In this document: piece by piece, positions 42,810-53,699 of the stretch
Numbering within the stretch: position 1 is the first letter of the stretch
How the letters are laid out: each line of letters starts with the position of its first letter
DNA from: Euclidia mi
Lineage: Eukaryota; Arthropoda; Insecta; Lepidoptera; Erebidae
Reading direction: 5' to 3'
Length of the DNA: 64,000 nucleotides
NCBI GenBank assembly: GCA_944739405.2
Contig: OX123199.2
Location: forward strand, 1,911,898 to 1,975,897
Made by a program: the position numbers and the translations under genes
The notes under the pieces: model-generated
Told to the model about the DNA's origin: nothing
What the model saw: only the letters and a program-made list of their open reading frames with translations
Database searches by the model: none

Positions 42810-44095
42810 GGGATTATTAATCGGGTTTGCTCATATTTTATTGATAATTTTTGGCTGATAAAATGGCCGGGGCCAAGTAGTGACCGTATACATTTATCGA
42901 GGCGCTTTCTTAACACACGGTAAAACAACGAGAGAGAGCCAAGCATAGAACAAAACATCGCTACGAACATTTTCATAATGTTTTTAGCGAACCCTGCACT
43001 GTAGAACGATCCCATATAAATGCTTGGACATCTGGCAGAATATGCAATCTAATCAATTAGAGTAGATGCGATGTGATATCGAAAGATGAATACATACTTC
43101 ATCTAATTATGGATAATTAAGCCGTTAAAACACGCTTATTATTGAATAAAACAGCTTCAAAGCAGACCCGAGCCCTTTCTGAAGAAATTTACTCAAACAT
43201 TTTTTTGTTTTTTTTAATTCGTGGGTTTCTATCACTTTGTTATATATAAATCGTCAGTTTATGTATTAAGCTTTGCATTTTTATCGTATTTGTAAACTGT
43301 AACAGCCATTTAACGCCGATTTTAAGAATAATAAAATCACTAATATTTTTTTCCAAAAGTTGTGGTTTAGTTACTAGTTCCACATATTTCCAAAAAAAAT
43401 ATTGATGAGGGCAAATAAACCAATTAATACTCTATACTTCTTGCTACTTTTAAGAGCCGCATGTATCCGCGATGTTGGGAAAAATTAAAATTTTATATAA
43501 CGACTACTTTATTTTAAACAGCAATGTTACTATTAAACGTGTATGACTTGCTGATTATGTCGAAGAGGAAGAATAAGTAGGCCTACTAATAAATATCAAT
43601 GAACATTTTTTTTCTGAGAATAGTAATTTTTTAATAATTTAACAAAAAAAGACTTTTATTTTACCAATTTTTCTTAAAGAATACATGTTACGTACAATAG
43701 TATAATATTTCATTAACAGTGGGGTCCCTTTAAAGTCATAAAACGCGTATATACTTTTTATTTTAAGAGATATTCTTACTAACATGCGACCCTATATGAT
43801 GTCCAAGCATTTGTATAGGATCGATCCAATGTGCCCTGTAAAAAAACGGGATCATAAAAAGCTCGAAGCTTTACTGTAGTTCGATAGAATATCGGTAGAA
43901 TACTCGCTAAAACACTCTCATTTATTACCTAACATATTTTTTGCAAATGTAACATGCGCAAAAATATTCACTACCAGTGAATGCTTAACATTTTAGTATC
44001 TTTACAAACTCGAAAGTAGGCTTTAATATAATTTTGTTATTATTTTACAACTGTGTCAAGTGGGTATTTTCCTTTTTCGATTTCAAGCATTTTTC
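42810..44095. other. AT-rich DNA; possible inverted-repeat element
   Basis: An imperfect inverted match of about 25 bp (aaatgcttggacatc at 43018 and gatgtccaagcattt at 43799) brackets about 780 bp. This could be an old transposon, but ends and target duplication are unclear. A 94-codon minus-strand frame at 42731-43015 is unrecognised. Confidence 0.3.
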
Positions 44096-44098
44096 TCA

Positions 44099-44152
44099 AG
44101 CAGTATTTTTAACATCTATAAGGTAGTCGTTATAGATGTTAAAAATACTGCT
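44099..44152. repeat. Perfect hairpin, 23-nt arms, 8-nt loop
   Basis: 44099-44121 and 44130-44152 are exact reverse complements around ggtagtcg. The arm begins agcagtatttttaac. It is the first of three adjacent hairpins. Confidence 0.9.
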
Positions 44153-44175
44153 ACAGTAACTCATCCACGGACTAC

Positions 44176-44199
44176 TTGGATGTTTCCATAAACATCCAA
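44176..44199. repeat. 10-nt hairpin, ccat loop
   Basis: ttggatgttt and aaacatccaa pair around ccat. It abuts the next, larger hairpin. Confidence 0.7.
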
Positions 44200-44260
44200 T
44201 CGCATATGATAGGGACTCAACCTGTATCCATATACAGGTTGAGTCCCTATCATATGCGAT
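44199..44260. repeat. Perfect hairpin, 29-nt arms, ccat loop
   Basis: 44199-44227 and 44232-44260 are exact reverse complements around ccat. Directly after the right arm, atgatagggac repeats part of the left arm in direct orientation (44261-44271), as if copying returned to the original strand. Confidence 0.9.
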
Positions 44261-44594
44261 ATGATAGGGACCCATCGGGTTTAAGATTATTTATTTCTCA
44301 TAAAGAATAAAATTCACTTACATGAGAAAAATCACTTAACTAATTAACAATTTCAATAGTGTCGCGGCGATACAGAAAAAAACTTACATACCAAACATGA
44401 ACTCAACAACAACAATCTCATAATATGAATACCGAGGGTATCTTTAAAACATTCGTTCAATCATTAGCATTGGCCATAAATACAAAGATCGAGCGTACCT
44501 AGAAGCGACAATACAGGTTTGTACACACTAGTGACATACATGTTCTTAAAACTTATTTTTTAGTAATTTATTATAACTGATTTTGATATATGAA

Positions 44595-44647
44595 GATAAT
44601 TTAGTACATCTGTCGACAAAAAAAGTCAACAGATGTACAAAATTATC
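44595..44647. repeat. Hairpin, 19-nt arms with one mismatch
   Basis: 44595-44613 and 44629-44647 pair (one mismatch, near 44603) around a 15-nt A-rich loop. Confidence 0.7.
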
Positions 44648-44758
44648 ATGGTGTATTTTTTTGTTTATAGGTTTTTTTATGTTTGTCTTGTTTTTCTTTT
44701 CTGTACTTAAGTAATTGATTACTGAATAGTTTATTGATTTAGTTAGATAAAAGTGTAG

Positions 44759-44759
44759 T

Positions 44760-44801
<42 letters not shown>

Positions 44802-44868
44802 ACATTATATATATACATATATATAATATATATATACACATATATATATATGTGTATATATATATTTA
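44759..44868. repeat. TA/TATG microsatellite cluster
   Basis: Long alternating t/a runs are broken by ctaca and cacat interruptions. A tyrosine/isoleucine-rich frame across it on the minus strand is an artefact of the repeat. Confidence 0.95.
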
Positions 44869-44884
44869 TGTTATATACCCATAA

Positions 44885-45420
44885 TTATGTTGATGCGATA
44901 AAGTCCCATCAAAGCAAATGTAAAATATAATAAGTCGCAAAATATACAAGCCAAGGCTAAGTGTGCTTACGTATTCAGTTAATAAGAGTAAAACAATTAT
45001 ATTTTCGTTAAAAAATATTGCTCATAAATTCATAATCGAATGTTAAGTGTTTCATCATACTGATTTTTTATGAACAAATAAATATAAGTAATAGGTACAT
45101 TAATTCTACTAACGAGGCTCTCTTTCAGTCTTCAAGAGCCTTACATTGATATTGAGCCCTCTTAAAACAATTTTATTTTTGTGAAAAATATTCTGATTTC
45201 ATTTACAAAGCGAAGGTTAATTGTGCTAATATAGACTTTTTAATAACGAATATCAGTAATGCTCCTCAAGAAGGCTCTCTTTCAGATATTCAAGAGCATT
45301 GATATAAAGTCCCCTCAAAAAAATACAACAATATAGACTTTATATGAACAAAAATTATTAATGCTTCCAAAGAGCCTCTCTTCCAAATACTCGAAAGCTT
45401 TAAATTTATGTTACGAGCCG
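44885..45420. repeat. Degenerate long-period tandem repeat
   Basis: A core ggctctctttcag...ttcaagagc recurs near 45117, 45273 and, diverged, 45376, with related flanks (ataaagtccc, aagtgtgcttacg, tatagactttt). This gives about three to four old copies of roughly 100-155 bp. Confidence 0.5.
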
Positions 45421-45510
45421 ATGTATGTCTTTTAGAGTGGTACTAAAGAAAAATCGTGCTTGAGCCGATTAAAATTACCAATGATTTTACGTATGTAATG
45501 TATTGCCTTT

Positions 45511-45816
45511 ACGCTGTTAGTTCACTTACGCAATCGCATGCGTCAACGAAACTACGAAATATCTGTCAGTTGCATGAAAACGTTTTGTATATGCTATATC
45601 TCACTCTATTATACAGCAAGACTAATAAGTCGCATTCTTGTCACTATTGTTCCGCAGTTAGCTGCAAAATTGTCGTTACACCAGACGCAGACGATTTCAT
45701 AGAACATGCGTCAAGTTTTTCTTGTTGTTTTGACGGCTGCGCATATGTTTTGTCGCCGCAATAGTTCCGCAAAAGTTTCGCAGCCGCATGCGAAAGCGTA
45801 GGTGTACTAACAGCGT
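45511..45816. mobile_element. MITE with acgctgttag termini
   Basis: The left end acgctgttagttcacttacg pairs with the right end, whose complement reads acgctgttagtacacctacg. The matching continues through tcgcatgcg. The 306 bp encode nothing. A 102-codon frame crossing it is incidental. No clear target duplication was found. Confidence 0.6.
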
Positions 45817-45824
45817 TATAATAG

Positions 45825-46300
45825 ACGTCGTCGCCCGCGGCTCCGCCCGCTTGTGATCCGCCGCGGTTTCCGCGGTAAATACTCTATGTCACTTTCTTAC
45901 TTTTTAACTGATATCACAGATGAAAATCATACCATAAAGTCTTATGACTGAAAGATGGACAAACAAACATAATAATATGCGATTTCGCATTAACAATTTT
46001 ATTGCCTTCTATGGTTAGGCTGTAATTGAAGCTTAATAAGTCAAAGGTTTAATTTGGTTGTAGCGGTCATACGAAGCCCTTACTGTTTTATTATTTGATT
46101 TGTGTTAGAATAGTATAAAAAGGCATTTTTGGTTCAATGTATAAAGGTAAAAAATGACATAGAATAGAGTTATTTGTTTAAAATTTTATTGGGCAAAACT
46201 TGAATAGAAAATTGAGCCAGATTTTGTCATACTGTGACAAGCAAATATTGTTAGAAGTTATGCGCTCAATTGCTCGTATGGCATAGTGGTTTAATAAGCA
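45825..46300. other. AT-rich DNA with a GC-rich repeat edge
   Basis: gcccgcggctccgcccgctt near 45832 resembles a Helitron-like edge. The rest shows nothing I can name. Confidence 0.3.
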
Positions 46301-46304
46301 GTCA

Positions 46305-46530
46305 CCGTATGTATTTATTTATTTAATATTTAATATTTATTTATTCATTCATTCATTTATTTAATATTTATTTATTCATTCATTCATTTATTTATTTATT
46401 TGTTTATTTATTTATTTTCTTACTTATTTATTTACTTACTTATTTATTTACTTACTTATTTATTTATTGATTTACTTACTTATTTATTTATTTACTTATT
46501 TATTTATTTGTTTTTTATTTATTTAATACG
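46305..46530. repeat. ATTT/ATTC/ACTT simple-repeat tract
   Basis: Tetranucleotide runs (tttattta, attcattc, cttacttat) cover more than 200 bp and abut the 3' end of the minus-strand SINE that follows. It is probably that SINE's expanded tail. Confidence 0.85.
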
Positions 46531-46534
46531 CTTC

Positions 46535-46740
46535 ATAGCTCCCACGTTATTACGTTGGACCTAGAGGTAGGACCTAGGGGGCGAGCCTATTGCCGTACCG
46601 GGCACAATATCTCCGTGCTGCTACTGAGAACTTCCTAACGGGAAAACCCAATAACACTTTGCCCGGCCCGGGAATCGAACCTCCCAATCCCACGTGCACA
46701 TTCATGCCGCGAGCCCAACGAGGCAGTTGACCAGATATGA
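46535..46740 (-). mobile_element. Family-1 SINE
   Basis: The minus-strand head (complement of acgaggcagttgacc), the B-box region cccgggaatcgaacctccc and the core with gggcgagcctattgccg are present. The terminal ctacccc module is replaced by the simple-repeat tract. Confidence 0.7.
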
Positions 46741-46848
46741 CAGAATATCAGCTTTTCCAAAGTACGGAAGCTGTCTGACTACTGACCTACAAAAAAAATG
46801 TGTTTGAGAAAAGCCGCATTTAAATACACAGTATGTTATAAGTATAAT

Positions 46849-48030
46849 AATAATAATAACCGGATGCATCACCCGCGTTCGTCGGTGATGAGATTGTACA
46901 TCCCGCGCAAGTGTGGGGGTGGTGGCTTCTTGAGTGCCAAGACCCTCCACAATCGCGAGGTGTGCAATCTCAGAGAATACTTTCTCCACACCGACGCGGG
47001 TGTGCACCGAGATGTGGTAGCAGTGGACAGAGGGCTTACCCCGCTGGGTCTGGCTAAAGAGAACTGGCGCAAACCTGCCGTACTTGGTGTAGAGGAGCGC
47101 AGGGAAGTATGGAAAGGTAAAGAGCTGCATGGACGTTTTTACCGGGCCTTGCATGGGCCCGACGTAGATTTCTCAGCGTCGGTGTCCTGGCTGCGTTTTG
47201 GCGATCTTTTCGCCGAAACAGAAGGTTTTGTCTTTGCGATTATCGACGAAGTTGTCATGACAAACAACTACCGGAAGTATATTCTAAGGGATGGGACGGC
47301 TGACATATGTCGGGCATGTCACCAGCCTGGTGAATCGCTTAGACATATAGTATCCGGTTGTTCTCGTCTTGCCAACGGCGAATATTTGCATAGACACAAC
47401 CAAGTAGCCAGGATTGTCCACCAGCAACTTGCCTTAAAGTACCAACTTGTCGACTCTGAAATACCGTACTACAGGTATGTGCCCGACCCAGTTCTTGAAA
47501 ATGGTCGTGCTACTCTGTATTGGGATCGGTCTATCATTACTGACAGAACTATAGTGGCTAACAAGCCGGACATTGTGGTGATAGACCGATTAGAGCGCCT
47601 TGCAATGATCATCGACGTCACCATACCCCATGACGAGAATCTCGTGAAAGCCGAAAAAGATAAACAAATTAAGTATTTGGACCTGGCTCACGAGATTGTC
47701 GACATGTGGGATGTTGACTCGGCGATCATTGTACCGATAGTCGTGACCGTAAATGGTCTTATTGCCAAGAGCCTCGACCACCACCTCAAGAGGCTCTCGT
47801 TAGACGGCTGGATCAAGTCCTCTATACAGAAGGCAGTATTGCTGGACACGACACGCATCGTACGGAGGTTCCTCTCTCTGGAGCCCTAACCACCGGTAGC
47901 TTGGTCCCTGTACCCGATACCGGTGGGTCTCCGTGGTCCTATTTTATATGGTTAAATTTTTTTATTTATTTAAGTGTATAAAATTCTACCATGAGAAAAG
48001 ACGTAATAAAGAGGAATAATAATAATAATA
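46849..48030 (+). mobile_element. Dong/R4-type LINE in TAA repeats, 5'-truncated
   Basis: The element begins directly after TAATAATAATAA (46849-46860) and ends in TAATAATAATAATAA (48013-48028). Dong elements are known to insert in TAA microsatellites. About 1.03 kb of open coding sequence and about 110 bp of 3' UTR are present. Confidence 0.85.
46861..47889 (+). CDS. R4-type LINE: RT thumb, CCHC knuckle, restriction-like endonuclease
   Basis: The open frame (running from 46798 through upstream DNA) becomes LINE-like at RMHHPRSSVMRLYIP. SAKTLHNREVCNLREYF and LFAETEGFVFAI are thumb sequences. CRAC...ESLRHIVSGC (about 47307-47360) is the CCHC knuckle and PDIVVID...IIDVTIPHDEN...KY (47560-47680) the PD-D-K restriction-like endonuclease that cuts the target in R2/R4-group elements. 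It ends RRFLSLEP. No stop or frameshift is seen over about 340 codons. The catalytic reverse transcriptase half is missing through 5' truncation, so this copy cannot retrotranspose alone. Confidence 0.85.
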   Translation, partial: RMHHPRSSVMRLYIPRKCGGGGFLSAKTLHNREVCNLREYFLHTDAGVHRDVVAVDRGLTPLGLAKENWRKPAVLGVEERREVWKGKELHGRFYRALHGPDVDFSASVSWLRFGDLFAETEGFVFAIIDEVVMTNNYRKYILRDGTADICRACHQPGESLRHIVSGCSRLANGEYLHRHNQVARIVHQQLALKYQLVDSEIPYYRYVPDPVLENGRATLYWDRSIITDRTIVANKPDIVVIDRLERLAMIIDVTIPHDENLVKAEKDKQIKYLDLAHEIVDMWDVDSAIIVPIVVTVNGLIAKSLDHHLKRLSLDGWIKSSIQKAVLLDTTRIVRRFLSLEP

Positions 48031-48790
48031 ATTTATTGATACCAAAAATATTTTACAAGCAGTCACATATATTGATATTAACCAACTTAGTTTTACAATG
48101 TTGTACATAAACATCTGTGTCTGAACTAGATGGAAAAACATCTGTATTTCAGACATCAGCGCTCTGTCCTGGGATAAGTCACAAAATATAATTTAAGAAG
48201 GTTTACTTAATAAATAAAATTGAACTTCAGAATATTTCACAGTTTACATAAATTAAATTTAATGAATTTCATTAATAACAATTAAACTTAATGAATAATA
48301 GTTTCAACAATTAGTTTAATTATTTAGTTTAAACAATAAAGAATAATTAATATTTGAGTAACTTGTGGAGTAAAAGCCTCCCTTTGTGTATAGTGTTGGT
48401 GTGAGTGTATGTGTGTGGGAGGGTGAGTTATGTTTTACTTTATTATATTAAGTAGCATCTCAGTTTCATCGTAGTTCAGCTTCATTATATATTCTGTTAC
48501 CTTGATTTTGCAGTTATTCTTATTCAAGTGATATAAATCTAGAATTTTATTTAGTTTCTTATATAGATATGGGCTAAGTATAAATACACAATATATTAAT
48601 CTACATTTATTCAGCAAATTAGCAAAGTAATTCTGTAATCTGCCTAATTCAATTACGGTTCTGGGTATATATCGCCCATCGTCATCTAAACATCTTAATA
48701 ACTTTCTTAGTTCCCTTGATTGCGTGCTCAGTAAATTAATGGTCAAACAAATCAAAGACACGGGTCCTTACGAGTGATATGAACATTAAT
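48031..48790 (-). mobile_element. LINE 3' part with TTA tail
   Basis: On the minus strand a 108-codon frame (48435-48761, with RELRKLLRCLDDDGRYIPRT and LYKKLNKILDLYHLNK) leads into an AT-rich 3' region ending tatcaataaattattatt. That layout is a LINE 3' end. The frame itself lacks a motif that I can assign. Its TTA tail is the TAA tract in which the Dong element's 3' end lies. Confidence 0.4.
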
Positions 48791-49285
48791 CTACTAGCCA
48801 GTGGGTAGCCAGGATATAGAGTATATGTGGTTAAAAGCAGAACATGGCCCCTTCCCGGCGATAACAAAACCAACTAGAGGGGATGCATACCTTGATCACA
48901 TATTTATAAACACCGTTAAAAACGTGGTAGGTTTAATATGTAGTTCGGACATAACTGATCATGATCTAGTAATTTTAGGCCTGTCCAATACTAAACAGAC
49001 AAAAATGCGTCTGGATCGGTTTATCGTGAAGCGCGACATTGAGGATATTAACGATGTGTTGTCGAGTCAGGACTGGACGCCAATTCTAGCAAACTCAGAT
49101 ATTAATGAAGTTGTACATAACTTCTGTAATAGACTTCAGGAGGTTATCAATAATCACTCGCACAAAGTTAAAATAAGCCAGTTTCAACCCCTGGATCACA
49201 CCTGGTCTAATACGCTGTATACAACACAAAGATCGGCTGCATTTAAAATCACGAAGCCCCCCTAACGATCAACTCAAACGTTTTA

Positions 49286-51208
49286 TACAGGTTGGAATTT
49301 TGTGATGCCACCTGAAGGGGAAGTACTCTTAATACTTTAGATAGAAAATTTTACTTAAAGAAAACATTCCTTTATTTTTGAAAAGAAAGAAAACGGCATT
49401 CTATGATTTTAAAAAATTCGCTTGCCACACACGGTAATCGAACCGACTAAAAGCTGTAAAAGTTGCACCCTGTACTTTTATTGCATCGATCGTTAGGGTC
49501 AATAAGGATGAAATCTCTTTAACAAACTTCATAAATTGAATGAAATGAAAACAATGAATTCTTAAATTAATTTAATTATTTACAAATATGGTAAACTAAC
49601 TAATTAATTGCTCGAAATGGGCTCCATTTTCTTGGATACACAAATTTATTCTTCTAACGAATTCATTTCTAGTAACCTTTAATAACGTGTTGTGGTGAAT
49701 AAAATAAATCGTATTCTGAACTTCAACTCTCAACACGTTTACATTCTCATAAGATTTCATGTAAATTTGATTTTTTACATGTCCCCACAAAAAAAGTCTA
49801 GAGGGGTTAGATCTGGTGATCTCGCAGGCCATCTGATTGTGTCGTTTGTACCAATCCAGGTATTAAAATGGTTAATAAGGTAGGCAGTAGTGATTCTCCT
49901 GTTATGGGCTGGAGCACCATCTTGCTGTAGAATTATTTGGTTTCGCTCTTCCTCGGGGAAACCATTTAACTCATTTCTTAATAAATCCAGTATTTCTAAA
50001 TACTTGACAGTGTTTAAGTGACCTTCGTACACATGGACTAACACAACCATATTTCTCATAATTCCGCACCAAACGTTGAAAGAAAATCTTACTTGACTGT
50101 TAGTTTCATGAACACGAAGAGGATTCACTCGAGACCAATAGTGATTATTGCGTCAATTTTACATGGCGTTATTGCTGAAGTTGGTTTCGTCAGACCATAC
50201 AATGTTACTCAAAAAATTAGGGTTACGGTCAATGTCTCTCAGCATGTTTTGACAAAATTGTAGTCTTCTCTCACAATCCCCGGGATGCAATTTTTGAACC
50301 AACCGACCATCACGACAACATTTAAACTTATACTTTTTAAGTACGCGAGTGTGGGTTGTTTCAATTATTTCGGCAGCATCTCTGCTCTAAGCCTTCGGAA
50401 ATGCTTCGAAGTATGTTAAAATATATAGATCAAAATCGAAGTTGTTCTGCTGAAGAGTTTGCCGTCGCTTTTTGAAACTGCCAGTGTTCTTTAAATTTTA
50501 TACCATTCTTTTCAGTACAAACCGAGTTGGTGCCTGACGGTCTCGATATCTCTCTCCATACCACCGCAGAGCACGATTCACATCTGTGTTATTTAAAAAA
50601 TAAGCTTCCATTAAATCAAATTGTTCTTGATAAGCCATTTTTACCGTGAAACAAATATGAAATGATTTGTAAAAACAATCAAATGTGAATAACAGATGAA
50701 AATCTATTTTCAAATGTAACTTTCCATATTTAAACTACGTCACACACGCAGTTATGTCGCATCTAAGAAAGGAGTCTGCATTACAAACACGTGCAAATTG
50801 CAATCGTCTTATCTAAATAGTAATTCGTCATTTCAATGGATAAATGACGTCAATGATAATAATTAATTAATAACATAAGTACACAGATGGATCTTTGAGT
50901 AAAAGTGCTTTTACTTTACCCATTGAATTAATAATTTAAGATTTCATTGTTTTCCTTTCATTTAACTTATGAAGTTTGTTAAAGAGATTTCATCCTTGTT
51001 GACCCTAACGATCGATGCAATAAAAGTACAGGGTGCAACTTTTACAGATTTTAGTCGGTTCAATTACCGTGTGCGGCAAGCGAATTATTGAAAACATTTG
51101 AAATCTTTCTTTTCAAAAATAAAGGAATGTTTTCTTTGAGTAAAATTTTCTATCTAAAGTATTAAGAGTACTTCCCCTTCAGGTGGCATTACAAAATTCC
51201 ATCCTGTA
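49286..51208 (-). mobile_element. 1.9-kb mariner-like element with 285-bp TIRs
   Basis: The ends tacaggttggaattttgt and the complement of tacaggatggaattttgt start inverted repeats of about 285 bp (49286-49570 and 50925-51208), which are highly similar. TA lies outside both ends. One broken transposase gene lies between them on the minus strand. Long TIRs this alike indicate a fairly recent insertion. Confidence 0.85.
49596..50638 (-). pseudogene. Mariner-like transposase (DUF4817 plus DDE_3), broken
   Basis: The ATG at 50638 opens MAYQEQFDLMEAYFLNN, a DUF4817 helix-turn-helix region. The catalytic part (49775-50128) has FNVWCGIMRN, the second Asp in QQDGAPAHN and, 35 residues later, an Asp in WPARSPDLTPLDFF. 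The C-terminus (WGHVKN to CIQENGAHFEQLI) is reached only by a frameshift near 49790. A stop near 50495 and others between 50130 and 50490 break the middle, where the first catalytic Asp should lie. The enzyme would have cut at TA. This copy is inactive. Confidence 0.8.
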
Positions 51209-52216
51209 TATATTCGTTACAGAAACTACTGCAATAAACTACTGCGTAAGTTGAAGAATAAGTATGAAAACAAAACAATAACTAGCAATACAAATAACCC
51301 AAAAAAAGAAATGTGGAGGGCCATTATAAGTGTTTGCCACCTCTCCCAAAACAAAAAAGAACCTACAGAACTTTTAACACTTCGCGGTAGTTCAGGTCCC
51401 AAACATTCATTAGACATTTGCAATACCTATTTTTCAACAGCAGGTCAAAAACTGGCTAACAACAATTTACAGATTTTACACCAGAGTGAAGAAACACTCG
51501 CAGCTAGTGTTACCAATAAACTATTAACACACTCTTTCTTTCTGGAGCCTACTGATGTATCTGAGCTGGAGAGTCTTATACTTTCTTTACGAAATGATAA
51601 AGCCCCGGTATAATGGTGTTGACGGTCTGACTAATATTCTTCTAAAACAAATCAAAGACAGTATTATACCACCGCTCACTGAATTATATAACCGGAGTCT
51701 AGCTATAGGTATGTTTCCTAAAGAATAGAAACGAGCCTCTGTCACTCCTATATATAAGGGCAGCGGTCCAACCGACTCAATTAATAGTTATCGCCCCATC
51801 TCCCTTCTGTCTACGTTTTCGAAACTGCTAGAGAAAATTGTTAACAACAGGCTGATAAAATATATTATATAGAAAGTAAAAACCTCATCACCGATAGGCA
51901 GTTGGAGTTTCGGAGAGCAAAATCCACAAATGATTCATAAACATTTACTTACCTCCACAGTCGCATGATATCTTGATAGAAATAGGTGCAGTATTGGTGT
52001 ATTCTTAGATTTAGCGAAAGCTTTTGACACCGTGTCGATTCCTATACTATTGCAAAAGCTAGATAAGCAATTTGGTACCAGAGGTACAGCATTGGAATTA
52101 CTCAAAAGTTACCTTTTGGAAAGAACTCAATCTGCTAGATTAAAAAACTATGATAGCGGACTATGTACAACAACTTTTGGCGTCCCGCAATGCAGTATCC
52201 TTGGGCCTAAGTAGGG

Positions 52217-52289
52217 TAAAATTGGGGCTTCTGCATCACTTGCTCTCGCGTCGCCGCTCGAGCTGCGTGATACAGAAGCCCCAATTTTA
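52217..52289. repeat. 73-bp hairpin at a LINE breakpoint
   Basis: 52217-52239 and 52267-52289 pair with one mismatch (arm start taaaattggggcttctg) around a 27-nt GC-rich loop. It lies directly after the point where the LINE reverse transcriptase frame stops. It could be a tiny MITE or an inverted duplication. No target duplication was read. Confidence 0.75.
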
Positions 52290-52532
52290 TAATCGAGAAC
52301 GATCAATATAATATATAACCTAAAGTAATCTGATTGCATCGATTCAGATATCCGTTGATTACATTAATGTTCGCATAGCAGTTATTGTTCGAAGCGTGTC
52401 TGCTTACAGTGATTGAACATTATTTAGAGCTCACTTTGTTTTAAGTTATGAACTAATATCAATTGCAACAGGCATACAACAATAAGATTACTAAACACTT
52501 AATAATAATAATAGTCCCACACATTCACACAA

Positions 52533-52752
52533 CGGTATCTAGTTCCAAACTAAGCAGAGCTTGTTTTATGGGTACTAGACATACCTACTTATATACTATT
52601 TTGTAAATACATACATATTATACGTAGAAACACCCAGAAAAAGTCAAACAGCCATGTTCATGCACGCGTATATTTGACTTGCTGTGCGGGAATCGAACTC
52701 GAGACCATAGGCGTGGTAGTCAGATGCTCAAATCACTCCGCCATCCGATCCG
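52533..52752 (-). mobile_element. Family-2 SINE
   Basis: On the minus strand a tRNA-like head (tcggatggcggagtgatttg, ctcgagttcgattcccgcac) leads into the tail with caagctctgcttagtttgga. Confidence 0.7.
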
Positions 52753-52754
52753 AT

Positions 52755-53610
52755 CCATCATTAATTTTAATTGCCTTGCTATCCTCGGTACTAATATTAT
52801 AAAGGGGTGAAGGTTGTGAGTTTGTATGTTCGGAGTAAAATCCAGTACTGCAGATCCAGTCATAAACTTGATATCACTGTTAGAAAGGTATTTTATCCCT
52901 GAATGCTGTACACTACTTTTTATTTTTGTTTAATAATATCACAATCGGGCCGGGTTGCTAGTGAGGTATAAGCTATTTGCTTGCGATTGTAACGTTTAAT
53001 TTATATTCATGGATGAGTTATTGTTAGAAAATTAACATTAGTAGAATATAGGTACTCATTGTAAGGTTCGAGTGTGACTTAGTGATCTATGAGTGGCTAT
53101 CAAAATGTTGTATTTTTTTTTGTTTTTTCTTTTGCATACTTGGATCGATGCAATATCATTCATAGTGCATTAAATTTGCTATTAAGTATTTATAAATGTT
53201 TTCGGTAACACCATTAGTTGCAGGTACCTAATCGTTATAATTATTATTGTATAAATAATAGTTTTCATTGTACATACTACTGATATATCTCCCTAAATAA
53301 AATAAAAATACTGTGATGAAAAGAACCAAGCTTTAACCGATTTCTCAAAAGGCGGAGCGTATAGGTAAGTTGTATGCGGTAGGTTGCAAGTATGAATAGA
53401 TAGATAGTTATTAAAGGCTGATAATAATAATAATAATAATGTATTAAAAAATAGTTTATTTTAAATACATTCAATTAGCATTAGCTTAGTATAACAAACA
53501 ATTTTATAAGAGTGTTCTAATGTGATTTAACTGTGTAAGTACAAATATACCTATACAAATATACACAATTTTGGTAAGTAAATATACATTAATATTATAA
53601 TTATATGTAA
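52755..53610. other. AT-rich DNA with Helitron-type scrap
   Basis: actaatattataaaggggtg near 52790 is a dispersed repeat edge. A TAATAA tract lies at 53420-53440. No gene was recognised. Confidence 0.35.
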
Positions 53611-53612
53611 TA

Positions 53613-53660
53613 CTAGCTGCTGCCCGCGACGTCGTCTGCGTGAACGCTATACAGCACCTA
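53613..53660 (-). mobile_element. Helitron-like 3' end
   Basis: On the minus strand gacgtcgcgggcagcag precedes CTAG followed by T. Confidence 0.5.
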
Positions 53661-53699
53661 ACTATTCAATAAATACCTACGATTATACCTTTAAAAAAA

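Larger units (their letters stand above)
48800..52205 (+). pseudogene. CR1/Jockey-like LINE split by a mariner-like element
   Basis: 48801-49265 encodes the end of an EEP endonuclease (ITKPTRGDAYLDHIF, SSDITDHDLV with the catalytic His) and the start of the linker. After the insertion, 51212-51606 continues RYRNYCNKLLRKLK and FFLEPTDVSELESLILSLRND. The reverse transcriptase follows with stops: SYRPISLLSTFSKLLEK (51785-51840), FLDLAKAFDTVS (52000-52035) and FGVPQCSILGP (52175-52208). The QG of GVPQGS is changed and the FADD block is absent, because the frame ends at the small hairpin element at 52217. Confidence 0.75.

Noticed and set aside
42731..43015. 94-codon minus-strand frame with hydrophobic stretches
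   Set aside because: No homologue recognised. It overlaps the 3' UTR and polyadenylation region of the candidate plus-strand exon, and has no splice or promoter context.
44546..44839. 97-codon minus-strand frame
   Set aside because: Its first third is the TA microsatellite read as Tyr/Ile, and the rest has no recognisable content.
45456..45764. 102-codon plus-strand frame with several cysteines
   Set aside because: It spans most of an inverted-repeat MITE (45511-45816). The cysteines do not form a known motif.
52217..52289. Reading the hairpin as a transcription terminator
   Set aside because: Rho-independent terminators are a bacterial feature. The context here is a eukaryotic LINE breakpoint.
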